DNA of 64,000 nt, taken from an uncultured Clostridia bacterium. GTDB taxonomy: Bacteria; Bacillota; Clostridia; Christensenellales; DTU072. The DNA is taken from assembly GCA_934274515.1 (NCBI GenBank), contig CAKQTC010000002.1, forward strand, positions 1-64,000, given 5' to 3'. A program made the translations under genes and the position numbers. Positions 8,443 to 17,300 of this stretch are shown in pieces; the stretch's first letter is position 1, and each line of letters starts with the position of its first letter. Below the pieces are notes generated by a model. That model was not told the DNA's origin, searched no databases, and saw only the letters and a list, made by a program, of their open reading frames with translations.

Positions 8443-10087
8443 TCTCAAAAAATATTTTCCTATTGCCAAATCGTCCATATTCCAAAAAGAACAGTTTTAC
8501 GTTAAAGCCAACGAAGAAATATCGTTCGACGTATACGAAGGGGAAACGATCGGCGTCGTCGGTGAATCGGGATGCGGAAAATCGACCTTAGGAAGGGTAT
8601 TGTTGCAACTTTACGATCAAACGGCGGGAGAGTCGATATATTACGGGCGGAGTATAGAGGAAGTCGCTCCTTCATACATCAAGAAAACGCTGATATTCCT
8701 AGATTATTATACGAAGAGGTATCAGAAACTCAAAGAAAAAGCGGACAAACTCGTGCAGGCGGTGGAAGAAGTCGGTGAAGACAACGCGGATTTTTTCCTG
8801 TTACAAAATAAAAATCTTGCTGTCGCCAACGCAGAAACAGAATTGCAACACATAGTTAAAGTCGTCGGAGGTTTTTTCGCAGTCAGAGACATCGAAGGAA
8901 TCAGAAAAAATCTTGAAATTTACGAATCAAACATAAGATACGTTAAAATTAAAGAAAAAATCGTGAACAATAACGCGAAACTGGATTTTGTAACGGGACA
9001 ACTCGAAGACGCCGACGAAAAAAAGAAACAATCGCTTGAAAAGAAAATAGCCAAAATCAAAAAAGCGTTGGAACTCGAAGAGCAGCAAAAAAATGCCGAA
9101 ACCGAACGGTATTACGCGTTGTTAAAACAACTATCCGACATTAAGGCGAAATATGCCGATAATCCGGATTTCGTTAAGTACGACGCAATGATTGACTACG
9201 GAATAGACCTCGCGCGACTTAAATATAACGAAATTCGTCCGCTTAGAAAAGATTTACAAATCATATTCCAAGACCCGTATTCGAGCCTTAATCCGAGAAT
9301 GACAATAGGGCAGATAATAGAAGAAGGGTTGGTGACGCATAAGTTTTACAAGCGCGGAAGCAAAGCGATGAGAGAATATATTCTCGAAACGATGAACAAG
9401 TGCGGACTTCAAGACTATATGTTGCACCGTTATCCGCACCAGTTTTCGGGCGGACAAAGACAACGTATTTGCATTGCAAGAGCCTTGGCGGTAAAACCCA
9501 AATTCGTCGTTTGCGACGAGTGCGTATCCGCTTTGGACGTTAGTATTCAATCGCAGATAATCAATTTGCTCGAAGACTTGAAAGAGAAAAACGGACTTAC
9601 GTACCTGTTTATTTCACACGATTTGTCGGTTGTACGCTACATAAGCGACCGTATTTGCGTAATGTATCTCGGCAATATCGTAGAGTTTGCCGACGCGGAA
9701 AAGATTTTCAAAGACCCGCGCCATCCGTACACGATTGCTTTGTTGAGTTCGATACCGACGACGGATATAGACAGCCTTAGCAAAGAGCGTATACTTTTGG
9801 AAGGGAATATTCCCAGTCCGATTAAACCCCCGACGGGTTGTAAGTTCCACACAAGATGCTATATGGCGTGCGAAAAATGCAAACGCGTGCCGCCTACGTT
9901 GACGGAAGTCGAACCGGGGCATTTCGTAGCCTGCCACAACCTAGACAGAAAAGTGGACGAAAACGGCGAATATCTGTTTGAACTTCCTAAAATGAGAAAG
10001 AAAACAATGAAAGTTCAATCGGAAGAGAACGCGCAGGAATCTTCGGAGAAAACGTTATCTGAGAATGAAATTAAAACCAATCAATAA
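8405..10087 (+). CDS. oppF: OppF-type ATPase with a ~190-residue coiled-coil insertion
   Basis: 560 residues; typical OppF is about 320-340. The start is GTG at 8405, set by GGAGGT seven bases upstream and inside the end of oppD. Walker A GESGCGKST (about 53-61) is followed by the usual short strand TAGESIYYGRSIEE, then by about 190 residues (86-275) rich in Lys, Glu, Ala and Leu with heptad-like character (KQSLEKKIAKIKKALELEEQ). The normal fold resumes at LRKDLQIIFQDPYSSLNPRM (Q-loop). Signature FSGGQRQR, Walker B FVVCDECVSALD (Glu kept; the family usually has DEPVSALD) and ISHDLSVV follow. The oligo_HPY tail has clustered Cys (CKFHTRCYMACEKC). ATPase residues look intact. The insert lies in the segment between Walker A and Q-loop, on the cytoplasmic side. 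Confidence 0.9.
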   Translation: MSNTKKKLLSITNLKKYFPIAKSSIFQKEQFYVKANEEISFDVYEGETIGVVGESGCGKSTLGRVLLQLYDQTAGESIYYGRSIEEVAPSYIKKTLIFLDYYTKRYQKLKEKADKLVQAVEEVGEDNADFFLLQNKNLAVANAETELQHIVKVVGGFFAVRDIEGIRKNLEIYESNIRYVKIKEKIVNNNAKLDFVTGQLEDADEKKKQSLEKKIAKIKKALELEEQQKNAETERYYALLKQLSDIKAKYADNPDFVKYDAMIDYGIDLARLKYNEIRPLRKDLQIIFQDPYSSLNPRMTIGQIIEEGLVTHKFYKRGSKAMREYILETMNKCGLQDYMLHRYPHQFSGGQRQRICIARALAVKPKFVVCDECVSALDVSIQSQIINLLEDLKEKNGLTYLFISHDLSVVRYISDRICVMYLGNIVEFADAEKIFKDPRHPYTIALLSSIPTTDIDSLSKERILLEGNIPSPIKPPTGCKFHTRCYMACEKCKRVPPTLTEVEPGHFVACHNLDRKVDENGEYLFELPKMRKKTMKVQSEENAQESSEKTLSENEIKTNQ

Positions 10088-10316
10088 ACAGGATAAACCT
10101 AAACGGGAAGGTTTTTTCGCGCTAACGACGCGACTTAACAAGGTCGCGAAAGAGCAAAAAAACACGCCCGTAGGCGAAGAAGACAAAGTGAAAGTCGAAG
10201 GGAAAGATTACGTAGCAATGCTTCTTTCGGCATTCTTCACGTTGTTTTTACCTGCGGTTTTGATTATCGGAGGAATAACGGTTGCCGTAATGGCACTTTT
10301 CGGAGTTTTTAACTAG
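10065..10316 (+). CDS. Small single-pass membrane protein at the end of the opp operon
   Basis: 83 residues. A basic, polar N-terminal half (about 1-48) is followed by one hydrophobic segment (about 50-80, LLSAFFTLFLPAVLIIGGI) and a very short outside tail. It overlaps the oppF end by 23 bases, so translational coupling is plausible; the ribosome binding site itself is weak (GAGA). I do not recognise a family. Its position suggests an accessory part of the unusual importer, but this is context only. Confidence 0.6.
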   Translation: MKLKPINKQDKPKREGFFALTTRLNKVAKEQKNTPVGEEDKVKVEGKDYVAMLLSAFFTLFLPAVLIIGGITVAVMALFGVFN

Positions 10317-10354
10317 GGCAATGTAGTAGTTATAATAATAAAATTCGCAATTAT

Positions 10355-10384
10355 GTCGTCGGGAAGGGAATCCTTTCCGACGAC
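10355..10384 (+). terminator. Strong stem-loop after the opp operon
   Basis: A 13-base stem (10355-10367 with 10372-10384, one G-T wobble) with loop GAAT, followed by GTTTACG rather than a long T run. A second short hairpin (GGCTTTT-G-AAAAGCC) lies at about 10400-10414. Likely end of the opp transcript, possibly leaky. Confidence 0.5.
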
Positions 10385-10463
10385 GTTTACGCATAACTGG
10401 GCTTTTGAAAAGCCGAATAAAATGAAAGGTAAAATCGACGAATAGAAGTAATCGGTAAAAGTT

Positions 10464-12248
10464 ATGATTTTCGGAAAAAATATAAATAAATATTATTTGA
10501 AGTTCTTTCCCGTATTGTTTATAGGAATTGTGGCCCTGATAGCAGTGGACTTTTTTCAAATGAAAGTCCCCGAGGCGTATCGTATCGTGGTAAACGGGAT
10601 AAATTACGGAATTGTAGAAATAGACGGCGTCAAAGTGCCATTCGGGTGGGACGTCGCGTTAAAACACGTTTTTTTGCCCCTGTTAATCGTTGTTGCGGTA
10701 ATGATTGCCGGGCGATTTACTTGGAGAATGTGCTTTTTAGGCGCGTCCGCAAAGATTGAAAAAGCCATAAGACGCGAGATGTTCGATAAATGTAAAGACT
10801 TATCGGCAAACTTCTACCAAATAAACAAAGTGGGCAGCCTTATGTCGTATTTCACCAACGACCTCGACACGCTGCAAGACTGTTTCGGGTGGGGAGTGAT
10901 GATGTTTACGGACGCCCTGTTTTTGGGTGGTTTGTCCATTTATAAAATGGCGATGATGGACTGGAAATTAACGCTGTTTTCGCTTATACCGATGAGTTTT
11001 ATGCTTATTTCGAGCGCGATAGTCGGAATATTTCTTTCTAAAAAGTGGGACGAAAGACAAGAATCGTTTTCAAGAATATCGGATTTTGCGCAAGAAACTT
11101 TTTCGGGGTTTGCCGTCGTTAAGGCGTTCGTAAAAGAAGTAAAAGAACTCCACGCGTTTAAGAAACTCAACGTGGAGAACGAAAAAATCAACGTGCAGTA
11201 TACGAAAATGGCAACGCTGCTAGACGTGTCGATAACCTTGTTCATAAACTTCGTAATCTGTATCGTTTTAGGATACGGCGGATATTTGGTGTATATAAAA
11301 ACGTTTAATGCAGGTCAACTCGTAGAGTTTTTAGGCTATTTTAACGCTATTATTTGGCCGATTTTGTCGATTTCGGAACTAATAGGAATGAGGTCGAGAG
11401 GGAAAGCCTCGCTAAAAAGAGTAGGAAAATTCCTGGAAGAAAAGGTAGACGTCACGGATAAAGAAGGGGCAACGGACATCGAAGAAGTAAAAGGGAAAAT
11501 CGAATTCAGAAACCTCACGTTTTGTTATCCCGACGCAGGGTACGACGCGCTTAAAGACGTCAGTTTCGTTATAGAACCTGGCGAAAACGTAGGAATAGTG
11601 GGCAAAACCGGGTCGGGCAAATCAACGATAACGGAACTTATTCTCCGTGCGTATAACGTCCCGGACGGAACGCTTTTCGTTGACGGGAAAGACGTAAACG
11701 ATATAAAAATAGATTCGTTGCGTCGGTATTTTTCGTATGTGCCGCAGGATAACTTTTTGTTCGGCGATACGATAGCCGAAAACATCGCCTTTGCAAGCGA
11801 TAGGTTCGACCGCGAAAAAATAGCGGAATACGCACGCCTGTCGGACGTGGATAAGGATATAGAAGAGTTTACCGACGGATACGATACTGTGCTCGGAGAA
11901 AGAGGCGTTACCGTTTCGGGCGGACAAAAACAACGTATATCCATTGCCAGGGCGTTTATGAAAGAAGCGCCCGTGATGATTTTGGACGATTCCGTTTCGG
12001 CAGTGGACACGAGAACGGAAAGAATGATTTTGGACGGGATAGAAAATACGAGAAAAGGTCGCACGACGATACTCGTTTCGCATAGAGTTCTTACAGTAAA
12101 AGATATGGATAAAATCATTCTGTTGGACGAAGGGAAAGTAGTGGGAATAGGGACGCATCAATGGCTATACGACCATGTCGAAGAATATAAGACGATGGTG
12201 GAACTTCAAAAACTCGACGACGAAAAGGAGGAAACGGTCAATGAATAA
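10464..12248 (+). CDS. ABC exporter half-transporter with degenerate ATP site
   Basis: 594 residues: an exporter-type membrane domain (about 1-330) fused to a nucleotide-binding domain. Motifs: Walker A GKTGSGKST, Q-loop VPQDNFLF, signature VSGGQKQR, Walker B VMILDDSVSAVD, H-loop VSHRV. The residue after Walker B is Asp instead of the catalytic Glu. That change is known from one subunit of heterodimeric exporters such as TM287/288 and BmrC/BmrD. The next gene overlaps by eight bases and has the complementary pattern, so the two are predicted to form one heterodimer. No clear ribosome binding site is seen; the start is the first Met before TM1. Substrate unknown; multidrug, lipid or peptide export are all possible. 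Confidence 0.9.
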   Translation: MIFGKNINKYYLKFFPVLFIGIVALIAVDFFQMKVPEAYRIVVNGINYGIVEIDGVKVPFGWDVALKHVFLPLLIVVAVMIAGRFTWRMCFLGASAKIEKAIRREMFDKCKDLSANFYQINKVGSLMSYFTNDLDTLQDCFGWGVMMFTDALFLGGLSIYKMAMMDWKLTLFSLIPMSFMLISSAIVGIFLSKKWDERQESFSRISDFAQETFSGFAVVKAFVKEVKELHAFKKLNVENEKINVQYTKMATLLDVSITLFINFVICIVLGYGGYLVYIKTFNAGQLVEFLGYFNAIIWPILSISELIGMRSRGKASLKRVGKFLEEKVDVTDKEGATDIEEVKGKIEFRNLTFCYPDAGYDALKDVSFVIEPGENVGIVGKTGSGKSTITELILRAYNVPDGTLFVDGKDVNDIKIDSLRRYFSYVPQDNFLFGDTIAENIAFASDRFDREKIAEYARLSDVDKDIEEFTDGYDTVLGERGVTVSGGQKQRISIARAFMKEAPVMILDDSVSAVDTRTERMILDGIENTRKGRTTILVSHRVLTVKDMDKIILLDEGKVVGIGTHQWLYDHVEEYKTMVELQKLDDEKEETVNE

Positions 12249-14124
12249 GTATTTACCCGTAATAATCGTCGGCGCAGTTATCGGTGTGTTCGCGAGTATA
12301 TTGCTGTTTGCGTACCTAGTCGCCAAGGATAAAACGGTAGAAAACGAGTATAACCGAAAAATGAAAGATTCGGTACTCATAAAGCGGCTTTTGAGATACG
12401 CAAAACCGTATAGAAGGAGTTTTATATTAGCGCTTGTTTTAATGGGATTATCGGTAACGTACAGTATACTGTCGCCCGTGTTGGTTGCCGACGTGGAAGA
12501 GTTGGTTAAGACGGATTTTAATCTCAGCGGACTTTTTGTCAGGGTGGGAGTGTATGCGACGATTATTATAGTGTCGATGGTGGCGACGTATTTTGAAGCG
12601 GTCGTGTTGCAAAAAACCGGGCAGAAAATAATCTCGGATATGAGAAAAGACTTGTTTTTCCATATCGAGAATCTGTCGCATAACCAGATAAACACGCTCC
12701 ATAACGGCGCGCTCGTCACGAGGGTAACGAACGATATAGACGCCCTTTCGGCGATGTTTACGCACGTCATCGTTGACCTTGTGAAAAACGTTTTTATAAT
12801 GCTCGGCGTGACCGTCGCAATGTTTTCGGTCAACTACGTTATGGCGTTGATCGTGCTGTGTTTTATGCCGTTTATAGTTTTTATCACTATGGTGTTTAGA
12901 AAATTCGCAAGGCGCGCGCACCGCAGAGTGAAAAACGGAACGACCGACTTGAATACTTTTTTATCGGAAAATCTGTCGGGAATGAGAGTTATACAGATTT
13001 TCAACCGTCAAGATAAAAAAATGAAAGAATTCGACGATAAAAACGAGCGGATATACAAAGCGAGAAAGGAGAGAATTTTCGTGTTTTCCGTATATAGACC
13101 GATGGTTTATATGCTGTATATATGTACGGTTATTTGTATATTTTTTGCGGGAACGGCAGGCTATCTCGACAATGCGTCGATACTGGGAAAGGCAATAACG
13201 GGCGGAACAATCGTCGCGTTTTATATGTTTATAGAAAGATTTTTTAACCCCGTACAATGGCTTGCGGAACAGTTTAATTGGCTGCAATCGGCATTTGCAA
13301 GCGCGGAAAAAGTTTTTTCCGTGTTCGACGTAAAAAGCGAAATCGTAGACGCGGAAGACGCAATCGAACTCGACGAAATAAAGGGAGATATCGAGTTCAA
13401 AAACGTTTGGTTTAGTTACGTCGAGAACGAATGGGTGTTAAAGAACGTATCGTTTAAGGTCAACGCGGGAGAAACGGTAGCGTTTGTCGGGCAAACGGGT
13501 TCGGGCAAATCGACGATTTTGTCGCTGATTACGCGCAATTACGATATACAAAAAGGCGAGATATTGCTTGACGGAATAAATATTCGCAAGATAAAACTTT
13601 CGTCGCTGAGAAAACACTTCGGACAAATGCTGCAAGACGTGTTTTTGTTTTCGGGTTCGATAAGGAGCAATATCGCGCTTAGAGACGAATATACGGACGA
13701 AGAAATTATGGAAGTATGCCGCTATGTCAACGCGGATAAACTCGTAAACAAATTAGAGAAAGGACTGGACGAAGAGGTCAGAGAAAGAGGCAATAACTTT
13801 TCTGCGGGACAACGGCAGTTAATATCGTTTGCGCGTACGGTTATACACCGTCCCGAAATAACGATATTAGACGAAGCGACCGCGAATATCGATACCGAAA
13901 CCGAAGTATTGATTCAAGAATCCTTAGAAAAACTAATGAAACGCGGAACGATGCTAATAGTCGCGCACCGACTTTCGACAATACAACACGCGGACAAAAT
14001 AATATTAATACACGACGGCGAAATCGTCGAAGAAGGAACGCACGACCAACTGTTGAAAAAGAAAGGCAGATATTACGAACTTTATCGCTTGCAGTACGTC
14101 AAAGACGAAACCGACGACGGGTAA
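12241..14124 (+). CDS. ABC exporter half-transporter, catalytic partner
   Basis: 627 residues from the ATG at 12241, which has AAGGAGG ten bases upstream; an in-frame extension of 22 residues further upstream is rejected because it has no ribosome binding site. It has an extra N-terminal hydrophobic segment (MNKYLPVIIVGAVIGVFAS), a six-helix exporter domain and a nucleotide-binding domain: Walker A GQTGSGKST, LQDVFLF, signature FSAGQRQL, Walker B EITILDEATANID, AHRLST. The catalytic Glu is present here, while the signature departs from LSGGQ. Paired with the upstream subunit this gives one complete site (this Walker B with VSGGQ from the partner) and one degenerate site, the standard heterodimeric exporter arrangement. 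Confidence 0.92.
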   Translation: MNKYLPVIIVGAVIGVFASILLFAYLVAKDKTVENEYNRKMKDSVLIKRLLRYAKPYRRSFILALVLMGLSVTYSILSPVLVADVEELVKTDFNLSGLFVRVGVYATIIIVSMVATYFEAVVLQKTGQKIISDMRKDLFFHIENLSHNQINTLHNGALVTRVTNDIDALSAMFTHVIVDLVKNVFIMLGVTVAMFSVNYVMALIVLCFMPFIVFITMVFRKFARRAHRRVKNGTTDLNTFLSENLSGMRVIQIFNRQDKKMKEFDDKNERIYKARKERIFVFSVYRPMVYMLYICTVICIFFAGTAGYLDNASILGKAITGGTIVAFYMFIERFFNPVQWLAEQFNWLQSAFASAEKVFSVFDVKSEIVDAEDAIELDEIKGDIEFKNVWFSYVENEWVLKNVSFKVNAGETVAFVGQTGSGKSTILSLITRNYDIQKGEILLDGINIRKIKLSSLRKHFGQMLQDVFLFSGSIRSNIALRDEYTDEEIMEVCRYVNADKLVNKLEKGLDEEVRERGNNFSAGQRQLISFARTVIHRPEITILDEATANIDTETEVLIQESLEKLMKRGTMLIVAHRLSTIQHADKIILIHDGEIVEEGTHDQLLKKKGRYYELYRLQYVKDETDDG

Positions 14125-14137
14125 ACAAATCGAAGGG

Positions 14138-14169
14138 AAAACGGAAGAAATTATTTTTCCGTTTTTTTT
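14138..14169 (+). terminator. Terminator of the exporter operon
   Basis: Nine-base stem AAAACGGAA / TTCCGTTTT (14138-14146 with 14157-14165), followed by a T-rich run. Confidence 0.7.
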
Positions 14170-14198
14170 ATTTTATTCTGTGAGAAAGCAAAAAAACC

Positions 14199-14227
14199 TT
14201 GTAAGTGAGTTTGTTTATCTGTATAAT
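14199..14227 (+). promoter_or_regulatory. Promoter of the large lipoprotein gene
   Basis: TTGTAA (14199-14204), 17-base spacer, perfect TATAAT (14222-14227). Transcription would start near 14234, about 80 bases before the ATG. Confidence 0.65.
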
Positions 14228-14314
14228 ATATAATTAGGAAACAATTTGTAATTAGGTACCCGCGATGCAAAACGAATTCATCTCGTACCTATATGAACAT
14301 GTTAAGGAGTGAAT

Positions 14315-17300
14315 ATGAAAAAACGCATCTCTGCAATCTTTATTATTTTGCTTGCCCTGTTATTCGCGTTTACGCTACTTGCCTGTGCGCAACAGGGTTC
14401 CGGCGGCGAAAACGGTGGCGGAACAGTCGAACCCGATAAACCGAACCGCATTAAACTCGACGCACCGACGGTTACGCTCGGGGAAGACGGAGTCGCTCGT
14501 TGGAATTACGTCGAATACGCGACCGAGTACTTAATGGAGTTTAACGGCGAAGAGCGCGGCGTAACGCAAGACAATAACGCTAATCTTGACTATGGCGATA
14601 CTTTTCGGGTAAAAGCGATAGCGGCCGAAAAATACGAAGGGGAAAGCGATTGGAGCAACAGCGTTACGCGCGAGGATAAGGCAGCCGAAACGCTTTTTTC
14701 GCCGCAACCGTATCTTGACGGGGAACGCGTACGTTGGGATAAAATCGACGGAGCAATCCGCTACGAAATCGAAGTAGACGGCAGTGTTTATACGCTCGGA
14801 GAAAACGAAACCGACTATTACCTCGAAGTGAACCAAACCGCACGAATTCGTGCAATCGGCGACGGAAGGAGTTATTCGGATAGCGTCTGGTCTTATTCCG
14901 TTACGAGAAAAGGCGACGATAATCCCGACGTTCCGCAAGATAAATACCAAACGGTTACGGGAGAAACGCTGATAAACGATATGTTCGTTGCCGGATTATA
15001 CGGAGACGGAGATATTTCCGTAATCAAGAAAAACAAAGACGGAACGACGATTAGCGTAGACGGCGAACCGCTCGAACTTTATCAAAGAGCAAACAGTCAA
15101 GGTACATATTACTATAAAAAAGGGAACGAATACGTCGTTTTCTGTGAAAACTGGGCGGAAAAGATTGATTACAACGACAGACAATACTACGTTGCTCTAA
15201 AGGCAGGCAATTTAGCCGGCACCGGGTCGTGGTACAGAGAAAGCGATGTGGAAAGCGGAGAGCCGTTCTCCGTAAACAACGTCGGGAAGAACAATAATTC
15301 CGAGTTTACTTTTCTCGATAAAACTTTTACTCTCTATCAACAGTCTGCCGAGAAAGGCGAAGACGGCAAAAAAGAAGCGAAACTTCTTGCCGAAGACAAA
15401 GACGGAAATTATTCGATTGCCACGCATAGCGTAGAATACAATGAATACGGCTTGTACATAAAGTTTGAAATAGACGGAGAAGTTTATTGCAACGGCGTAA
15501 GAGAAGTTCCGTTTGAAGAAAAAGATCGCGGCGATTACGTTACCGAAAGCGGGAAAGTAGACGTTGCGAGAGTAAAGAATAACTATATTGTGTTAAACGA
15601 CGGGACTCTCGGCAGTTTCACTATAATGATAAAAGGGTACGTTTACGTCGTTATAGACAACAATTTCGTCAGAACGGTTTTCAACGAACAATATCTTACG
15701 CTCGGAGCCAAAACTTACAAAAAACCGACCAAAATCGCCGTCGAGAAAGACAGCGCGTATGAAGGTATGTACATATTTGACGATAAGAACTTTATCAAAG
15801 TGAGCAGCGGCAAAGGTATTTTCGTAAACGGAACGCAAGAAGCGCAAATTATGACGCTATCGGAAAAAGCCGACCTTTTTGCGGTGTTCGTCCGCGGAGA
15901 ATATGAGGTATACGACAGATACGACTATGAAAGAATAACGCTCGATGAGAATTTTGTTCGCGGTGAAAGCACTTACTTCCGTGCGCAAAAAGTTTCTACG
16001 ACAACCTATACGGGCGCATACAAAAAATCCGAGAATGAGTTTATCTCGGTTTCGTCCGTCGGCGATATGTCTTACGGCGGCGAAACATACGAAATTTTTA
16101 CGGCGAACGGCTGTTTCTACGGAGTAAACGATAAAATTATCGCGCTTTCGCTTAGCGAAAACGAAGTTAGGATAAACGACAACGCGACGTATGCAAAAAT
16201 TACGCTTACCAAAGTCGTTAAATCCGATTTGGAAAGCCAACTCCACGAAAAATACGAGTGTAAGTTCTATTACATTACCGGCACGAACGACAACGACAAA
16301 GTATCGGTTATCCACTGGAGTTACAACGGAGATGAACTGCGAATAAATTACGACGTCGACAATGCAATTTATAAAGACGAAAGCGGAAAGATTGTAGCGA
16401 CCCAATTTAACGGTGAAATTTATCCGTTCAGCATCGAAAAAGATACGAATAACGAAATCCTCATTAAAATGAACCAAGACCCGTATTATGCGATGAGGGA
16501 GTTGGACGAACAGGAAAAAGAAAAAGTCACGGAACTTTTCCGCGACAAACGCTTCTATCAAATTCCAAGCGATAGTAGTTTTCATAGCGGAACAACGATA
16601 CTTTTCGCTGAGAATAGCAAAGGCGAAGACCGAGGATTTTACAGCGATTCCGCGATACAGTTTTTAGGCGGAGAAAACGACAAAACCGCGCTTGAAAGAG
16701 ATTACTTCATATTGTCAAAAGACGATAAATACAAAGGTCACGTATTAATGAGAGTCGGCGATTATTATTGCCTGACTAGATCGATGAACGATTGGCACGA
16801 TGACTTGTTCTTCAAAGTAGACGAAAACGGAAACATTGACGGCGTCGGTAAGAATAACGACTACGGTATAGTAAAACCTCTTCGCTTTGAACAACAAATC
16901 GACAATGAGTATCTCGGGAAAGCCTATAACAAACCGTATGAAAGAATAGAATGGGTAGAAAGGGGCAACGAGTATTTTGAATTGAAAGCCAACGTATCGA
17001 CCGCTTTCCGCGGCACCCCGAACCCGTACAACAGTACTATCAGTTACGTTTATTACGCGGAAAAAGACGGGAAAACGATATATCTTAGAAACAACTATGC
17101 GCCTATCGTTACCGAATACAAGTCGGAAGGGACCATAGGCGATTATAGGTATTTTCAAACTACGGGCGGCGACAAGCAATACTTCCTTCGTCAACTCGAA
17201 CCCGCAGACGGCAGAGAATGGGATACGAACGACAATACCGTACAAAATAGCGGCACTATATATTATCGCGCAAAACTTACAGAACTTCAACCGAAAGATC

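Noticed and set aside
12175..12240. Upstream extension of the second exporter subunit
   Set aside because: It overlaps the first subunit by more than 70 bases without a ribosome binding site, while AAGGAGG fits the ATG at 12241.
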